Below, one piece after another: positions 8,070-15,677 of a stretch of DNA of 19,240 bases. This DNA comes from Thiofilum sp039797965 (GTDB lineage: Bacteria; Pseudomonadota; Gammaproteobacteria; Thiotrichales; Thiotrichaceae): positions 1-19,240 of the forward strand of contig JBDKGX010000042.1 in the NCBI GenBank assembly GCA_039797965.1, written 5' to 3'. The first letter of the stretch is position 1. Every line of letters starts with the position of its first letter. Below the pieces are notes generated by a model. The model was not told the origin of the DNA and made no database searches. It worked only from the letters and a program-made list of their open reading frames with translations. The position numbers and the translations under genes were made by a program.

Positions 8070-8103
8070 ATACTATCAATAACCAAGTAAAATAGTCAAT
8101 TAT
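8070..8103 (-). promoter_or_regulatory. isc operon promoter with IscR type 1 operator
   Basis: On the - strand TTGACT (8094-8099) and TAGTAT (8070-8075) form -35 and -10 boxes with an 18-base spacer, about 28 bases before the iscR ATG. Overlapping the -35, positions 8079-8103 (read on the - strand, from ATAATTGACT to TTGGTTAT) agree with the 25-base type 1 IscR consensus as I recall it at 21 positions. An operator on the -35 fits holo-IscR repression. The consensus comparison is from memory. Confidence 0.8.
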
Positions 8104-8141
8104 TAACTATTAAAATAAGGATTTTGCCATCTATTATGTAT

Positions 8142-8891
8142 TTATTCTTTACAATCAATACGTTCAGCATTGAGCTTAGGTAATGGATCTGTTTCCAAAT
8201 TGCCCCCTAAGCGTTTTAATTCAGCACACAGGCACTCTAAACGCTGATCCATCAAATCAATATGATCCAACATTCGATTAATGCTATTAGCTACTGGATC
8301 AGGCATATCTTCAGTAGCGCCGTAAGCGTCAAACCCCATTTTTTCGGCAATGGCTTCTCGACGCTTTTGTGACTCACTACGATTATTAACCGGTCGTCCC
8401 GGAATACCTACTACCGTAGTTCCAGCGGATACCTCTTTAACGACTACAGCATTAGAACCAATTCGAGCACCATCATGTACTTTAAAAGGCCCCAGTACTT
8501 TAGCGCCTGCTCCAATCACTACATTGTTACCTAAAGTAGGATGACGTTTACCCGGTTGCCAGCTAGTACCCCCTAGGGTAACACCTTGATAAAGCGTGCA
8601 ATCATCACCGATCTCAACGGTTTCCCCAATGACCACACCCATACCATGATCGATAAAAAAACGTCTGCCAATCTGAGCACCGGGATGAATCTCAATACCT
8701 GTAAAGAGACGCGCGACATTAGACAACACTCGTGCAGGCCATTTTAAATTCCGTACCCATAAAGCATGACTCATCCGATGAAACATCAATGCATGAAGCC
8801 CCGGATAAGTCGTTAAAATTTCAAACACATTTCGCGCCGCAGGATCACGATCAAAGATGCAATACACATCTTCGCGCAAGCGTTTAAACAT
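8142..8891 (-). CDS. cysE: Serine O-acetyltransferase
   Basis: A 249-residue left-handed beta-helix acyltransferase that makes O-acetylserine, the committed precursor of cysteine. The start MFKRLREDVYCIFDRDPAARN is typical of the short cysE/epsC form that lacks part of the long E. coli N-terminal domain. Catalytic-region motifs are IDHGMGVVIGET, GVTLGGTSWQPGKRHPTLG and VGIPGRPV. I chose the ATG at 8891, with AAGGA 7 bases upstream, over an in-frame TTG at 8909. It lies directly upstream of iscR on the same strand, as in many proteobacteria, but the 100-base gap holds the isc promoter. Its product feeds the cysteine used by IscS. The C-terminal tail (about residues 190-249) beyond the helix is charged and not clearly assignable. 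Confidence 0.95.
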   Translation of the reverse strand: MFKRLREDVYCIFDRDPAARNVFEILTTYPGLHALMFHRMSHALWVRNLKWPARVLSNVARLFTGIEIHPGAQIGRRFFIDHGMGVVIGETVEIGDDCTLYQGVTLGGTSWQPGKRHPTLGNNVVIGAGAKVLGPFKVHDGARIGSNAVVVKEVSAGTTVVGIPGRPVNNRSESQKRREAIAEKMGFDAYGATEDMPDPVANSINRMLDHIDLMDQRLECLCAELKRLGGNLETDPLPKLNAERIDCKE

Positions 8892-8962
8892 GAGATTGTC
8901 CTTATGCAATGTCGGAACTGCTTTCTACATCAGTCTTTACAGACACCCAAATTCCTGACTAG

Positions 8963-8990
8963 ATTATAAGGGTAAAGACAGCAGTATCAA
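8963..8990 (-). promoter_or_regulatory. Sigma70-type promoter for cysE
   Basis: On the - strand TTGATA (8985-8990), a 16-base spacer and a perfect TATAAT (8963-8968) stand about 70 bases before the cysE ATG. No other gene lies between it and cysE. An inference from sequence only, but the boxes are close to consensus. Confidence 0.7.
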
Positions 8991-9012
8991 AATGATATTA
9001 CCTTTGAGGGAT

Positions 9013-9040
9013 AGCAGCACTGATATAAATCAGTACTGCT
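9013..9040 (-). terminator. Stem-loop after thrC, possible weak terminator
   Basis: Arms 9013-9024 (AGCAGCACTGAT) and 9029-9040 (ATCAGTACTGCT) pair over 12 positions with one mismatch and a 4-base loop. It starts 8 bases after the thrC stop. On the - strand no T tract follows, so it is not a textbook intrinsic terminator. One arm carries an AGTACT hexamer (9032-9037). Confidence 0.45.
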
Positions 9041-9047
9041 AATTTAA

Positions 9048-10481
9048 TTAAGCAGTATGTTGCGTTATATAAGCCTTAATAGCTAACACATCCGCATCCA
9101 TCACCTCGAAGCGCTGTGGTAACGCTTCCAAGTTTTCCATACTCTTAGGGCGGGGAGGCTCTTGGTCTAATGCCTCACGAATCGATTCTGCAAATTTGGC
9201 GGGTAAAGCTGTTTCCAGCACGATCATGGGTACATCTGATTCACGAGCCTCAAAAGCAACCTTAATAGCATCAGCAGTATGGGTATCAATTATCACACCA
9301 TAAGTACACCAGACCTTACGAATGGTATTCAAACGATCTTGATGAGTACTGACACCTGATTGAAAACCAAATCGCTCTGACACTTCATTAAAGTACTCAG
9401 TCTGACTCAGATCAAATGCACCACCCTTGTCCACTTTATCCCAAAGTACTCGCACTTGTTCCGCATTACGACCTGTTAGATCATAAATAAAACGTTCAAA
9501 GTTAGAGGCTTTAGAAATATCCATCGACGGACTGCTAGTGTGATAAGTATTAGCTGAGCCACGAGGACGATAAGCACCTGTACGGAAAAACTCGTCCAGT
9601 ACATCGTTTTCATTAGTTGCCACGACTAAATGCTTAATAGGCAAACCCATCATCCGTGCAATATGTCCTGCACAAACATTCCCAAAATTACCAGAGGGCA
9701 CGCAGAAACTGACTGGCTCAATATTACTTTGAGTGGCTGCAAAATAGCCTTTAAAGTAGTAGACAACTTGCGCCGCTACTCGCGCCCAATTAATGGAATT
9801 TACTGCGCCAATTTGATGAGCTGCTTTGTAAGCATGATCATTCGATACCGCCTTGACCATATCTTGGCAATCATCAAACACACCACGCACCGCAATATTA
9901 AAAATATTCTCGTCTTGCAAGGAAAACATTTGTGCCGTTTGGAATGCACTCATTTTTTGGTAAGGCGACAGCATAAACACTTTCACGCCTTTTTTACCCC
10001 GCATCGCGTACTCAGCAGACGACCCAGTATCTCCTGAAGTCGCCCCCAGAATATTAATCCCTTGCCCTGCTTTAGCCAGTACATACTCAAACAGATTACC
10101 CAACAGCTGCATCGCCATGTCTTTAAAGGCGAGAGTCGGACCATTGGATAAACCCAGAATATGTAGATTAGGCTCTAAGGTGCGTAGGGGGGTAATGTCT
10201 TCGGCATTCTCATCAGGACGAGTATTGCAATACACTTCAGCACGATAGGTACGATTAATAATATCGCGCAAATCACTAGCTGGAATATCGGTGGCAAACC
10301 GTGAAAGTACTGCAAAAGCCAAATCGCGGTAGTTCATCCCACGCATAGCGCTTAACTCAGCATCGCTGAATTGTGGATAGCTTTCTGGTAAGTACAAACC
10401 ACCATCGGGTGCTAAACCACCTAATAGAATTTGGCTAAAAGTTTGGGCAGGCGACTGACCACGAGTTGAAATATAATGCAT
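9048..10481 (-). CDS. thrC: Threonine synthase
   Basis: A 477-residue PLP enzyme converting O-phosphohomoserine to threonine. The N terminus (MHYISTRGQ..., LLGGLAPDGGLYLPE) is typical of the long threonine synthase form; the PLP lysine is Lys120 in PTLAFKDMAMQLLG, and the phosphate-binding loop SGNFGNVCAGH is visible. The LGATSGDTGSSAEYA segment also matches. It follows hom by 4 bases; the ribosome binding site is weak (TTGGG in the end of hom), so coupling to hom is likely. It is the last gene of the alaC-hom-thrC group. No threonine/isoleucine-rich leader peptide was found upstream of the operon. Confidence 0.96.
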   Translation of the reverse strand: MHYISTRGQSPAQTFSQILLGGLAPDGGLYLPESYPQFSDAELSAMRGMNYRDLAFAVLSRFATDIPASDLRDIINRTYRAEVYCNTRPDENAEDITPLRTLEPNLHILGLSNGPTLAFKDMAMQLLGNLFEYVLAKAGQGINILGATSGDTGSSAEYAMRGKKGVKVFMLSPYQKMSAFQTAQMFSLQDENIFNIAVRGVFDDCQDMVKAVSNDHAYKAAHQIGAVNSINWARVAAQVVYYFKGYFAATQSNIEPVSFCVPSGNFGNVCAGHIARMMGLPIKHLVVATNENDVLDEFFRTGAYRPRGSANTYHTSSPSMDISKASNFERFIYDLTGRNAEQVRVLWDKVDKGGAFDLSQTEYFNEVSERFGFQSGVSTHQDRLNTIRKVWCTYGVIIDTHTADAIKVAFEARESDVPMIVLETALPAKFAESIREALDQEPPRPKSMENLEALPQRFEVMDADVLAIKAYITQHTA

Positions 10482-10485
10482 GATC

Positions 10486-11796
10486 TTAACCCAATGCTTC
10501 CATACGAATACGTGTCACTTCGCCACAAATACTATCGAGCTGCTCAATGGCTTTCAGCGCTTCGTTCATATTGCCTTCGCGTACTTTATGAGTGAGCATA
10601 ATAATGGTCACTTGCTTTTCATTCGCTTTAGGCTCTTGTTGTAAAAACGCCTCAATACTGATTTGACGATCACCTAAAATCTTAGTGACTTCAGCCAGTA
10701 CTCCTGGGCGGTCTTCGGCACGCATACGCAAATAGAATGAAGTTTCAACCTCATCAATTGGTAAAATTGGAGTATCAACTAATTGCCCCGCTTGGAAGGC
10801 TAAATGTGGCACACGATGAGTCGGATCAGTGGTCATAGTACGCACCACATCAATAATGTCCGCCACTACCGCTGAAGCTGTTGGCTCAGAACCTGCCCCC
10901 GCACCATAGAATAAGGTAGGCCCTACTGCGTCACCTTTGACGAGCACGGCGTTCATGACACCATCCACATTAGCAATTAAACGACGCTCTGGAATCAAAG
11001 TAGGATGAACACGCTGCTCAATCCCTTTATCGGTACGGCGCGCAACGCCTAGATGTTTGATGCGATAACCTAATTTTGCTGCATAAGTCACATCGTCAGC
11101 CGTTACCTTAGTAATGCCTTCAATATAAGTTTTATTAAATTGCAACGGAATCCCAAAGGCAATCGACGATAAAATCGTCAGCTTATGCGCGGCATCAATC
11201 CCACCTACGTCAAAAGTCGGATCGGCTTCGGCATACCCTAACTTTTGGGCTTCAGCTAACACATCATCAAAGCTACGGGCATGATCACGCATTTCGGTCA
11301 GAATGAAATTGCTAGTACCGTTGATAATACCTGATAACCACTCAATGCGATTCGCCGCTAAACCTTCACGCAGTGCTTTAATGACTGGAATACCACCTGC
11401 CACGGCAGCTTCAAACGCAATCATGACACCTTTGGCTTGGGCAGCCGCAAAGATTTCATTGCCATGTAATGCAATTAAAGCTTTATTAGCCGTCACCACG
11501 TGCTTACCATTTTCAATCGCACGCATGACCATGTCACGAGCTACAGTATAGCCCCCGATTAACTCAACAATAATGTCAATACTGGGGTCTTGCACCACAT
11601 CCATGACATTATTCGTTAAGCGCACATTGGTTAATCCTAACTCAGCGGCACGGCTAGTATCTAAAGCCGCTGCATAATCAATCACAATGCCACGTCCCGC
11701 GCGACGTGCGATTTCTTCCGCATTACGAGTTAAAACCGTAGCAGTACCACCACCAACAGTGCCTAAACCGAGTAGACCAACCTTAACAGGCTCCAT
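10486..11796 (-). CDS. hom: Homoserine dehydrogenase
   Basis: A 436-residue monofunctional homoserine dehydrogenase reducing aspartate semialdehyde to homoserine. Domains in order: the NAD(P)-binding fold with GLLGLGTVGGG near residues 8-18; the catalytic region with NGTSNFILTEM and GYAEADPTFDVGGIDAAHK; and a C-terminal ACT domain (about 355-430, starting YLRMRAEDRPGVLAEV) that in the family mediates threonine feedback. It carries no aspartokinase domain. AGAGGAAG precedes the ATG. It lies 12 bases after the aminotransferase gene and 4 bases before thrC. Confidence 0.96.
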   Translation of the reverse strand: MEPVKVGLLGLGTVGGGTATVLTRNAEEIARRAGRGIVIDYAAALDTSRAAELGLTNVRLTNNVMDVVQDPSIDIIVELIGGYTVARDMVMRAIENGKHVVTANKALIALHGNEIFAAAQAKGVMIAFEAAVAGGIPVIKALREGLAANRIEWLSGIINGTSNFILTEMRDHARSFDDVLAEAQKLGYAEADPTFDVGGIDAAHKLTILSSIAFGIPLQFNKTYIEGITKVTADDVTYAAKLGYRIKHLGVARRTDKGIEQRVHPTLIPERRLIANVDGVMNAVLVKGDAVGPTLFYGAGAGSEPTASAVVADIIDVVRTMTTDPTHRVPHLAFQAGQLVDTPILPIDEVETSFYLRMRAEDRPGVLAEVTKILGDRQISIEAFLQQEPKANEKQVTIIMLTHKVREGNMNEALKAIEQLDSICGEVTRIRMEALG

Positions 11797-11808
11797 GAAT
11801 ACTTCCTC

Positions 11809-13002
11809 TTACTCTTTTATCAATTTATCAGCGCGAAACATTTGCTTAACACCCCGTATGGCTTGACGGGTACGGTGCTCATTTTCGATCAGGGCGAAGC
11901 GTACATGATCATCCCCATATTCACCAAATCCAATTCCGGGGGCAACCGCTACTTTGGCATCATTTAATAATTTCTTAGCAAACTCTAATGAGCCTAAATG
12001 TTGATATTCCGCTGGAATTTTTGCCCAGACAAACATCCCTGCTCGTGGCTTTTCTACTTTCCAACCTGCTGCATTTAAGCCATCACACAATACATCACGA
12101 CGACTCTGATACATGGTACGAATGTCATTGATGCAGTCTTGTGGACCATCTAATGCTGCAATAGCCGCGACTTGAATAGGCGTGAAAGTGCCATAGTCTA
12201 AGTAGGATTTGATACGCTCTAGTGCTTTCACTAAAGTCGGATTGCCACACACAAAGCCTACTCGCCAGCCGGGCATATTATACGTTTTAGATAAGGAGTA
12301 GGTTTCTACTGCAATCTCTTTAGCACCAGGTACTTGAAGAATTGAAGGTGGTAAATAGCCATCAAAACCTAACTCACCATAGGCAATGTCATGTACAACC
12401 CAGACCTGATGCTCTTTAGCAATAGCCACCACTCGCTCAAAGAAATCTAAATCTACACATTGACCCGTAGGGTTACCGGGGAAATTCAGAATGAGCATTT
12501 TAGGTTTTGGGTAGGAGTTGCGAATAGCAGACTCTAGCTCAGCAAAGAAATCCTTTCCCTCTACCATCGGCACATGACGAATGTCTGCATCAGCGATGAT
12601 GCTGCCATATGGATGAATGGGATACGCTGGATTGGGGACTAGTACTGTATCACCACGGCTTAACGTCGCCAGCATTAAATGCGCTAAACCCTCTTTGGAG
12701 CCAATCGTAGCAATGGCTTCAGTTTCAGGATCAATATCGACGTTAAAGCGACGCTTATACCACGAACTAATAGCCTTACGCAGTTTTGGAATCCCACGTG
12801 ACATAGAATAACGGTGTGTATCACCGTTTTGGGCACTTTCGATGAGTTTTGCCACAATATGTGCAGGTGTAGGCTGATCAGGATTGCCCATACCAAAGTC
12901 AATAATATCTTCACCCCGCGCTCGCGCATCACGTTTTAGGGTATCTGTTACTTTAAACACATAAGTAGGTAAACGATTTATTCGTAAAAACTCATCTTGC
13001 AC
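11809..13002 (-). CDS. alaC: AlaC-like alanine transaminase (class I/II)
   Basis: A fold-type I PLP aminotransferase of 397 residues. It follows E. coli AlaC closely: RINRLPTYVF, RGEDIIDFGMGNPD, TIGSKEGLAHLMLATL, NFPGNPTGQC, SLSKTYNMPGWRVGF with PLP lysine Lys239, and SYLDYGTFTPIQVAAIAAL. AlaC interconverts pyruvate and glutamate with alanine and 2-oxoglutarate. I chose the GTG at 13002 because GGAAG stands 6 bases upstream and family similarity begins there; a TTG at 13062 adds an unlike 20-residue stretch. It is first in an apparent operon with hom and thrC. The alanine assignment rests on similarity recalled from memory; a role in methionine or lysine-related transamination near hom cannot be excluded. 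Confidence 0.88.
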   Translation of the reverse strand: MQDEFLRINRLPTYVFKVTDTLKRDARARGEDIIDFGMGNPDQPTPAHIVAKLIESAQNGDTHRYSMSRGIPKLRKAISSWYKRRFNVDIDPETEAIATIGSKEGLAHLMLATLSRGDTVLVPNPAYPIHPYGSIIADADIRHVPMVEGKDFFAELESAIRNSYPKPKMLILNFPGNPTGQCVDLDFFERVVAIAKEHQVWVVHDIAYGELGFDGYLPPSILQVPGAKEIAVETYSLSKTYNMPGWRVGFVCGNPTLVKALERIKSYLDYGTFTPIQVAAIAALDGPQDCINDIRTMYQSRRDVLCDGLNAAGWKVEKPRAGMFVWAKIPAEYQHLGSLEFAKKLLNDAKVAVAPGIGFGEYGDDHVRFALIENEHRTRQAIRGVKQMFRADKLIKE

Positions 13003-13075
13003 GTTAATCTTCCATCTATAAGTCAGTGAGTAAACCCATACGGGGGAGCTATTACATAGCAATAGAATCGTTCAC

Positions 13076-13102
13076 ATTACAATTCACCTCCTAAGCTGTC
13101 AA
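13076..13102 (-). promoter_or_regulatory. Candidate promoter for the alaC-hom-thrC operon
   Basis: On the - strand a perfect TTGACA (13097-13102) is followed after 15 bases by TGTAAT (13076-13081, 5 of 6 to consensus). The spacer is shorter than the usual 16-18, so the call is tentative. The GCAATGC inverted repeat lies immediately upstream of the -35. Confidence 0.4.
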
Positions 13103-13104
13103 TT

Positions 13105-13122
13105 GCAATGCAATAGCATTGC
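13105..13122. repeat. Perfect inverted repeat in the divergent alaC / Mth938-gene region
   Basis: GCAATGC and GCATTGC are perfect 7-base arms around a 4-base AATA spacer. The element sits between two divergent genes, next to a TTGACA box. It could be an operator for either gene or a hairpin in the leader of the + strand gene. No regulator family is recognised from it. Confidence 0.6.
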
Positions 13123-13162
13123 TGTCGAGGAAGTACTTTAAGGGACACTTGAAAGGATAATC

Positions 13163-13534
13163 ATGAAATTTAGCGAAGCTAGTTTAGCCAGTACTTATCG
13201 AATTACAGGTTATGACCCACTATCCATCTGGATTAATCAACGTAAATACCCATCGCCCATTGTATTAACGGCTCATGAGCTTATAGAGCCGTGGGGACAC
13301 AAAAACTTTAGCGACTGGAAAATCAGTGAGGTTGAATATTTAGTCAAACTACCGGTGGAAATGTTATTGGTAGGTACGGGTCAGACTTATCAAGTACTAC
13401 CTCAAGCCATTTACCAAGTACTGGTTGAATCTGGTAAAGGCTTTGAAATTATGGATACCGCAGCAGCCTGCCGAACGTTTAATTTGTTATTAATGGAGAC
13501 TCGACCTGTTGCGGCAGCCTTGTTTATTGGTTAA
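13163..13534 (+). CDS. Mth938-like domain protein (DUF498 family)
   Basis: A 123-residue single-domain protein of the Mth938/NDUFAF3-like family. The pattern (R-I-T-G-Y, SPIVLTAHELIEPWG, LLVGTGQTYQVLP, GFEIMDTAAACRTFNLLLMETRPVAAAL) matches the small proteobacterial members, with the conserved GTG..Q and TAAACRTFN.L..E.R.V.A.L core. Its biochemical role in bacteria is not established; the mitochondrial relative helps assemble complex I. AAAGGA lies 5 bases before the ATG. It is divergent from alaC and convergent with rpoS, with only 19 bases between the stops, and is apparently monocistronic. Three AGTACT hexamers fall within this short gene (13190, 13393, 13417), one just before it and one just after it. 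Confidence 0.85.
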   Translation: MKFSEASLASTYRITGYDPLSIWINQRKYPSPIVLTAHELIEPWGHKNFSDWKISEVEYLVKLPVEMLLVGTGQTYQVLPQAIYQVLVESGKGFEIMDTAAACRTFNLLLMETRPVAAALFIG

Positions 13535-13553
13535 GTAGAGTACTTCGCCCCCT

Positions 13554-14594
13554 TTATAAACCTAATAAACTCTCACTAGAAAGCCCTTTATTTTCTAAAA
13601 TCCGGCGTAAACGTTTTAATGCTTCCATTTGAATCTGGCGTACACGTTCACGGGTTAAGCCTAATGCCGCGCCTACTTGTTCAAGAGTAGCACGTTCATG
13701 ACCATGTAAACCAAAGCGACGAACAATCACTTCACGTTGTTTTTGGTCTAGCTGCCCTAACCAACTTTCTACTGATTGAGTGATATCATTATCTTCCATC
13801 GCGGCTGTTGGGCAATTACTTTCCTCAGGAGCAATAAAATCCACTAACGGGCTATCGCCATCTTTTCCTACTGGGGTATCAAGGGAAGTTACTCGCTCGT
13901 TAAAATCTAATAACTTACGTAAACTTTCTACTGAACGACCTAATGCATCAGCCATTTCGCTCATAGTAGGCTCGCGACCTAGTTGTTGAGTCATTTCACG
14001 CAACTTGCGCATGTAACCGTTTAGCTCTTTATTAACATGAATAGGCAAACGAATAGTGCGTGTTTGATTCATTAGAGCTCGTTCGATATTCTGACGAATC
14101 CACCACGTGGCATAAGTCGAAAATCTGAAGCCGCGCTCAGGGTCAAACTTCTCAACAGCATGAATAAGACCTAAATTACCCTCCTCAATCAAGTCAGATA
14201 GTACTAGGCCTCGCCCCATATAACGACGAGCGATTTTGACCACCAACCGCAAATTAGACACGATCATTTTTTGACGACCCAGCTCATCCCCTTGACGGGC
14301 TAACCGACCATAAAAGATTTCCTCATCAGGCGTTAATAACGGTGAGGTTTCTATTTCACGTAAATAGAGTTGTGTGGCATCTGGATCAGCTAGAGAGCGC
14401 TGTAGAGCTGTTTCGACGGCTACCTCATCCTCATCGCTTAGCAATACTTCATCATCGGCTAATAGATCGTGATCCAACTCATTTCCTTCTTCTAATAATG
14501 GATCTATTTCTTCAGGATTGAGATCCGCCACTGCAAGAGTAGGCTCATAGTTGGTGGGTAGGCTCTCGTCTTTGAACATTACAGCATGAGGCAT
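13554..14594 (-). CDS. rpoS: RNA polymerase sigma factor RpoS
   Basis: A 346-residue group 2 sigma factor, RpoS type. After an acidic N-terminal stretch (about residues 15-70, rich in Glu and Asp) come region 1.2 (DATQLYLREIETSPLLTP), region 2 (NLRLVVKIARRYMGRG, DLIEEGNLGLIHAVEKFD, FRFSTYATWWIRQNIERA), the RTIRLPIH segment, region 3 and region 4.2 (LGLTRERVRQIQMEALKRLR). RpoS directs stationary-phase and stress transcription. I place the start at the ATG at 14594 because AAGGAG lies 7 bases upstream; an in-frame GTG at 14651 has no usable spacing. The acidic N terminus is somewhat longer than in E. coli (330 residues). About 610 bases without a gene precede it, which leaves room for a long regulated leader. 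It is not beside nlpD/mutS here. Confidence 0.93.
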   Translation of the reverse strand: MPHAVMFKDESLPTNYEPTLAVADLNPEEIDPLLEEGNELDHDLLADDEVLLSDEDEVAVETALQRSLADPDATQLYLREIETSPLLTPDEEIFYGRLARQGDELGRQKMIVSNLRLVVKIARRYMGRGLVLSDLIEEGNLGLIHAVEKFDPERGFRFSTYATWWIRQNIERALMNQTRTIRLPIHVNKELNGYMRKLREMTQQLGREPTMSEMADALGRSVESLRKLLDFNERVTSLDTPVGKDGDSPLVDFIAPEESNCPTAAMEDNDITQSVESWLGQLDQKQREVIVRRFGLHGHERATLEQVGAALGLTRERVRQIQMEALKRLRRILENKGLSSESLLGL

Positions 14595-14673
14595 CGTACA
14601 ACTCCTTTGTTGTCCTAGGCGCATATGAATGTGGTAGCTGGGTCTACTCACATTCCTCTATTCCCCTAAATCA

Positions 14674-14695
14674 GCACATTTTGATTCTAATGTGC
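14674..14695 (-). repeat. Inverted repeat in the rpoS leader
   Basis: Perfect 7-base arms (GCACATT/AATGTGC) with an 8-base spacer, 80-101 bases before the rpoS ATG. It could be a leader hairpin or a dyad operator; which is unknown. Confidence 0.5.
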
Positions 14696-15049
14696 AGTAA
14701 AGCTAACATAAATCTTACATTCATAAAATAGCTGAACGCAAACTTAACAGTGAAATTTTTCACAAAAAAGAACAAAATTTAACCAAACACAGCAGTCTTC
14801 ACTATTATTTTATGAATACATCCTGAATAAAGATGTGCCGACTATCAAAATAGTTCCTTGTTTTCATCTTTTTGATGTATAAAGTGCTGCTAAATGACTA
14901 AGTACTCTTTATATCAAGATAAGTTTCACTACATAGGCAACCACTAATCTCTAAGAGATCCATTTCAAAGCCCCTTCATGATTTCAAAAACCATTATTAC
15001 TAGGTATTTTTCAAACTGATAAAGACATAGAGTATTGCTAGAGTGCTCT

Positions 15050-15080
15050 GAAAATAGCCCATTCCCGTTTAGCTATTTTC
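15050..15080. repeat. Inverted repeat upstream of rpoS
   Basis: Perfect 9-base arms GAAAATAGC and GCTATTTTC around a 13-base loop. It lies 126 bases downstream of the stop of the DUF3106-like gene and could stabilise or end that transcript, though no T tract follows on the - strand. Confidence 0.5.
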
Positions 15081-15148
15081 TAGTCGTAATCACTTAATAT
15101 TGAAAGATAGATAACTATATGTTTACAGGACTAAAGGAATATTTTTCG

Positions 15149-15184
15149 TTATCGATAGGACAAAAAGTATCAATAAATCGATAA
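15149..15184. repeat. Inverted repeat just after the DUF3106-like gene
   Basis: Arms TTATCGAT and ATCGATAA are perfect over 8 bases, and two more pairs form if one A is bulged. The loop is about 20 bases. It begins 22 bases past the stop codon on the - strand. Poor as an intrinsic terminator because no U run follows. Confidence 0.4.
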
Positions 15185-15206
15185 ACGGGATACAAACTAC
15201 AGAGTA

Positions 15207-15644
15207 CTAATCGCCATAGCGTTTTTGTAGAGTATCAATGTAAGTGCGCTTTTCTGCTTGATCGAGCTTCAACCACTCCTGCCTCAGACGAGACTGCTCT
15301 GCTTCTGGTAAACGCTTTAACCAAACCCACCACTTTTTGATGCGTTGTTGTTTAGCTAAAGGCATTGTTTTAAACGATTGTAATTGAGTACTTAGCATCG
15401 CCCGCTGTTCTGATGGCAGTTGTTGCCACATTTGAAAGCGTTGTTGAATCTTTGATCGCTCCTCATCTGACAAATTTCCCCAGCGTCTTAGCTTATCCTG
15501 TTGAGCAGCAGATAAGGTACTCCAGAGCGATTGGAAAGCCTGCAATGTTTGCTGTTCCTTAGCATTCAAAGTATCCCAAGAGATATCCGCCCAAGCATTA
15601 GCACAAAAAAACAGTAAAAAACCCAACACGACTGCATATTTCAT
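15207..15644 (-). CDS. Exported DUF3106-like protein with 18-residue repeats
   Basis: A 145-residue protein with a signal peptide (MKYAVVLGFLLFFCANAWA, probable cut after Ala19), so it should act in the periplasm. The mature part is built of 18-residue tandem units starting at residues 26, 58, 76, 94 and 112, with one shortened 14-residue unit at 44-57. The unit pattern is L-[S/P]-x3-[E/Q]-[R/Q]-x2-[L/I], then an aromatic, often Trp, late in the unit; most of it should be helical and it is highly charged. It matches the DUF3106 family, of unknown function, which in many proteobacteria is encoded after an ECF sigma factor and a DUF3619 protein, as here. GGAG lies 8 bases before the ATG. It is 63 bases after the DUF3619-like gene, with a weak hairpin and T-rich run between them. 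Confidence 0.82.
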   Translation of the reverse strand: MKYAVVLGFLLFFCANAWADISWDTLNAKEQQTLQAFQSLWSTLSAAQQDKLRRWGNLSDEERSKIQQRFQMWQQLPSEQRAMLSTQLQSFKTMPLAKQQRIKKWWVWLKRLPEAEQSRLRQEWLKLDQAEKRTYIDTLQKRYGD

Positions 15645-15677
15645 GGATAGAGCTCCATAGGGTCAAGTGCGGCTAAA

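Larger units (their letters stand above)
14595..15206. other. Gene-free, AT-rich region upstream of rpoS
   Basis: No convincing open frame, tRNA or known RNA was found in these 612 bases. They separate rpoS from the stop of the DUF3106-like gene on the same strand, so they should hold the rpoS promoter and leader, but I could not pick a convincing promoter. Three inverted repeats stand out: 14674-14695 (7-bp arms GCACATT/AATGTGC), 15050-15080 (9-bp arms GAAAATAGC/GCTATTTTC with a 13-base loop) and 15149-15184 (8-bp arms TTATCGAT/ATCGATAA with a 20-base loop, extendable by two pairs past a bulge). None is followed by a good T tract. Two AGTACT hexamers occur at 14901 and 15203. Confidence 0.6.

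Noticed and set aside
9630..10037. A 135-codon open frame on the + strand antisense to thrC
   Set aside because: It lies wholly inside thrC, which has clear catalytic motifs; the antisense translation shows no known motif.
13003..13062. TTG start extending the AlaC-like protein by 20 residues
   Set aside because: The extension is unlike the family, and GTG 13002 has GGAAG at 6 bases.
14595..14651. GTG start extending RpoS by 19 residues
   Set aside because: GAGGA is only two bases from that GTG, whereas ATG 14594 has AAGGAG at 7 bases.
14750..14763. Short GTGAA/TTCAC hairpin as a terminator upstream of rpoS
   Set aside because: Only a 5-bp stem with no T tract in a useful direction.
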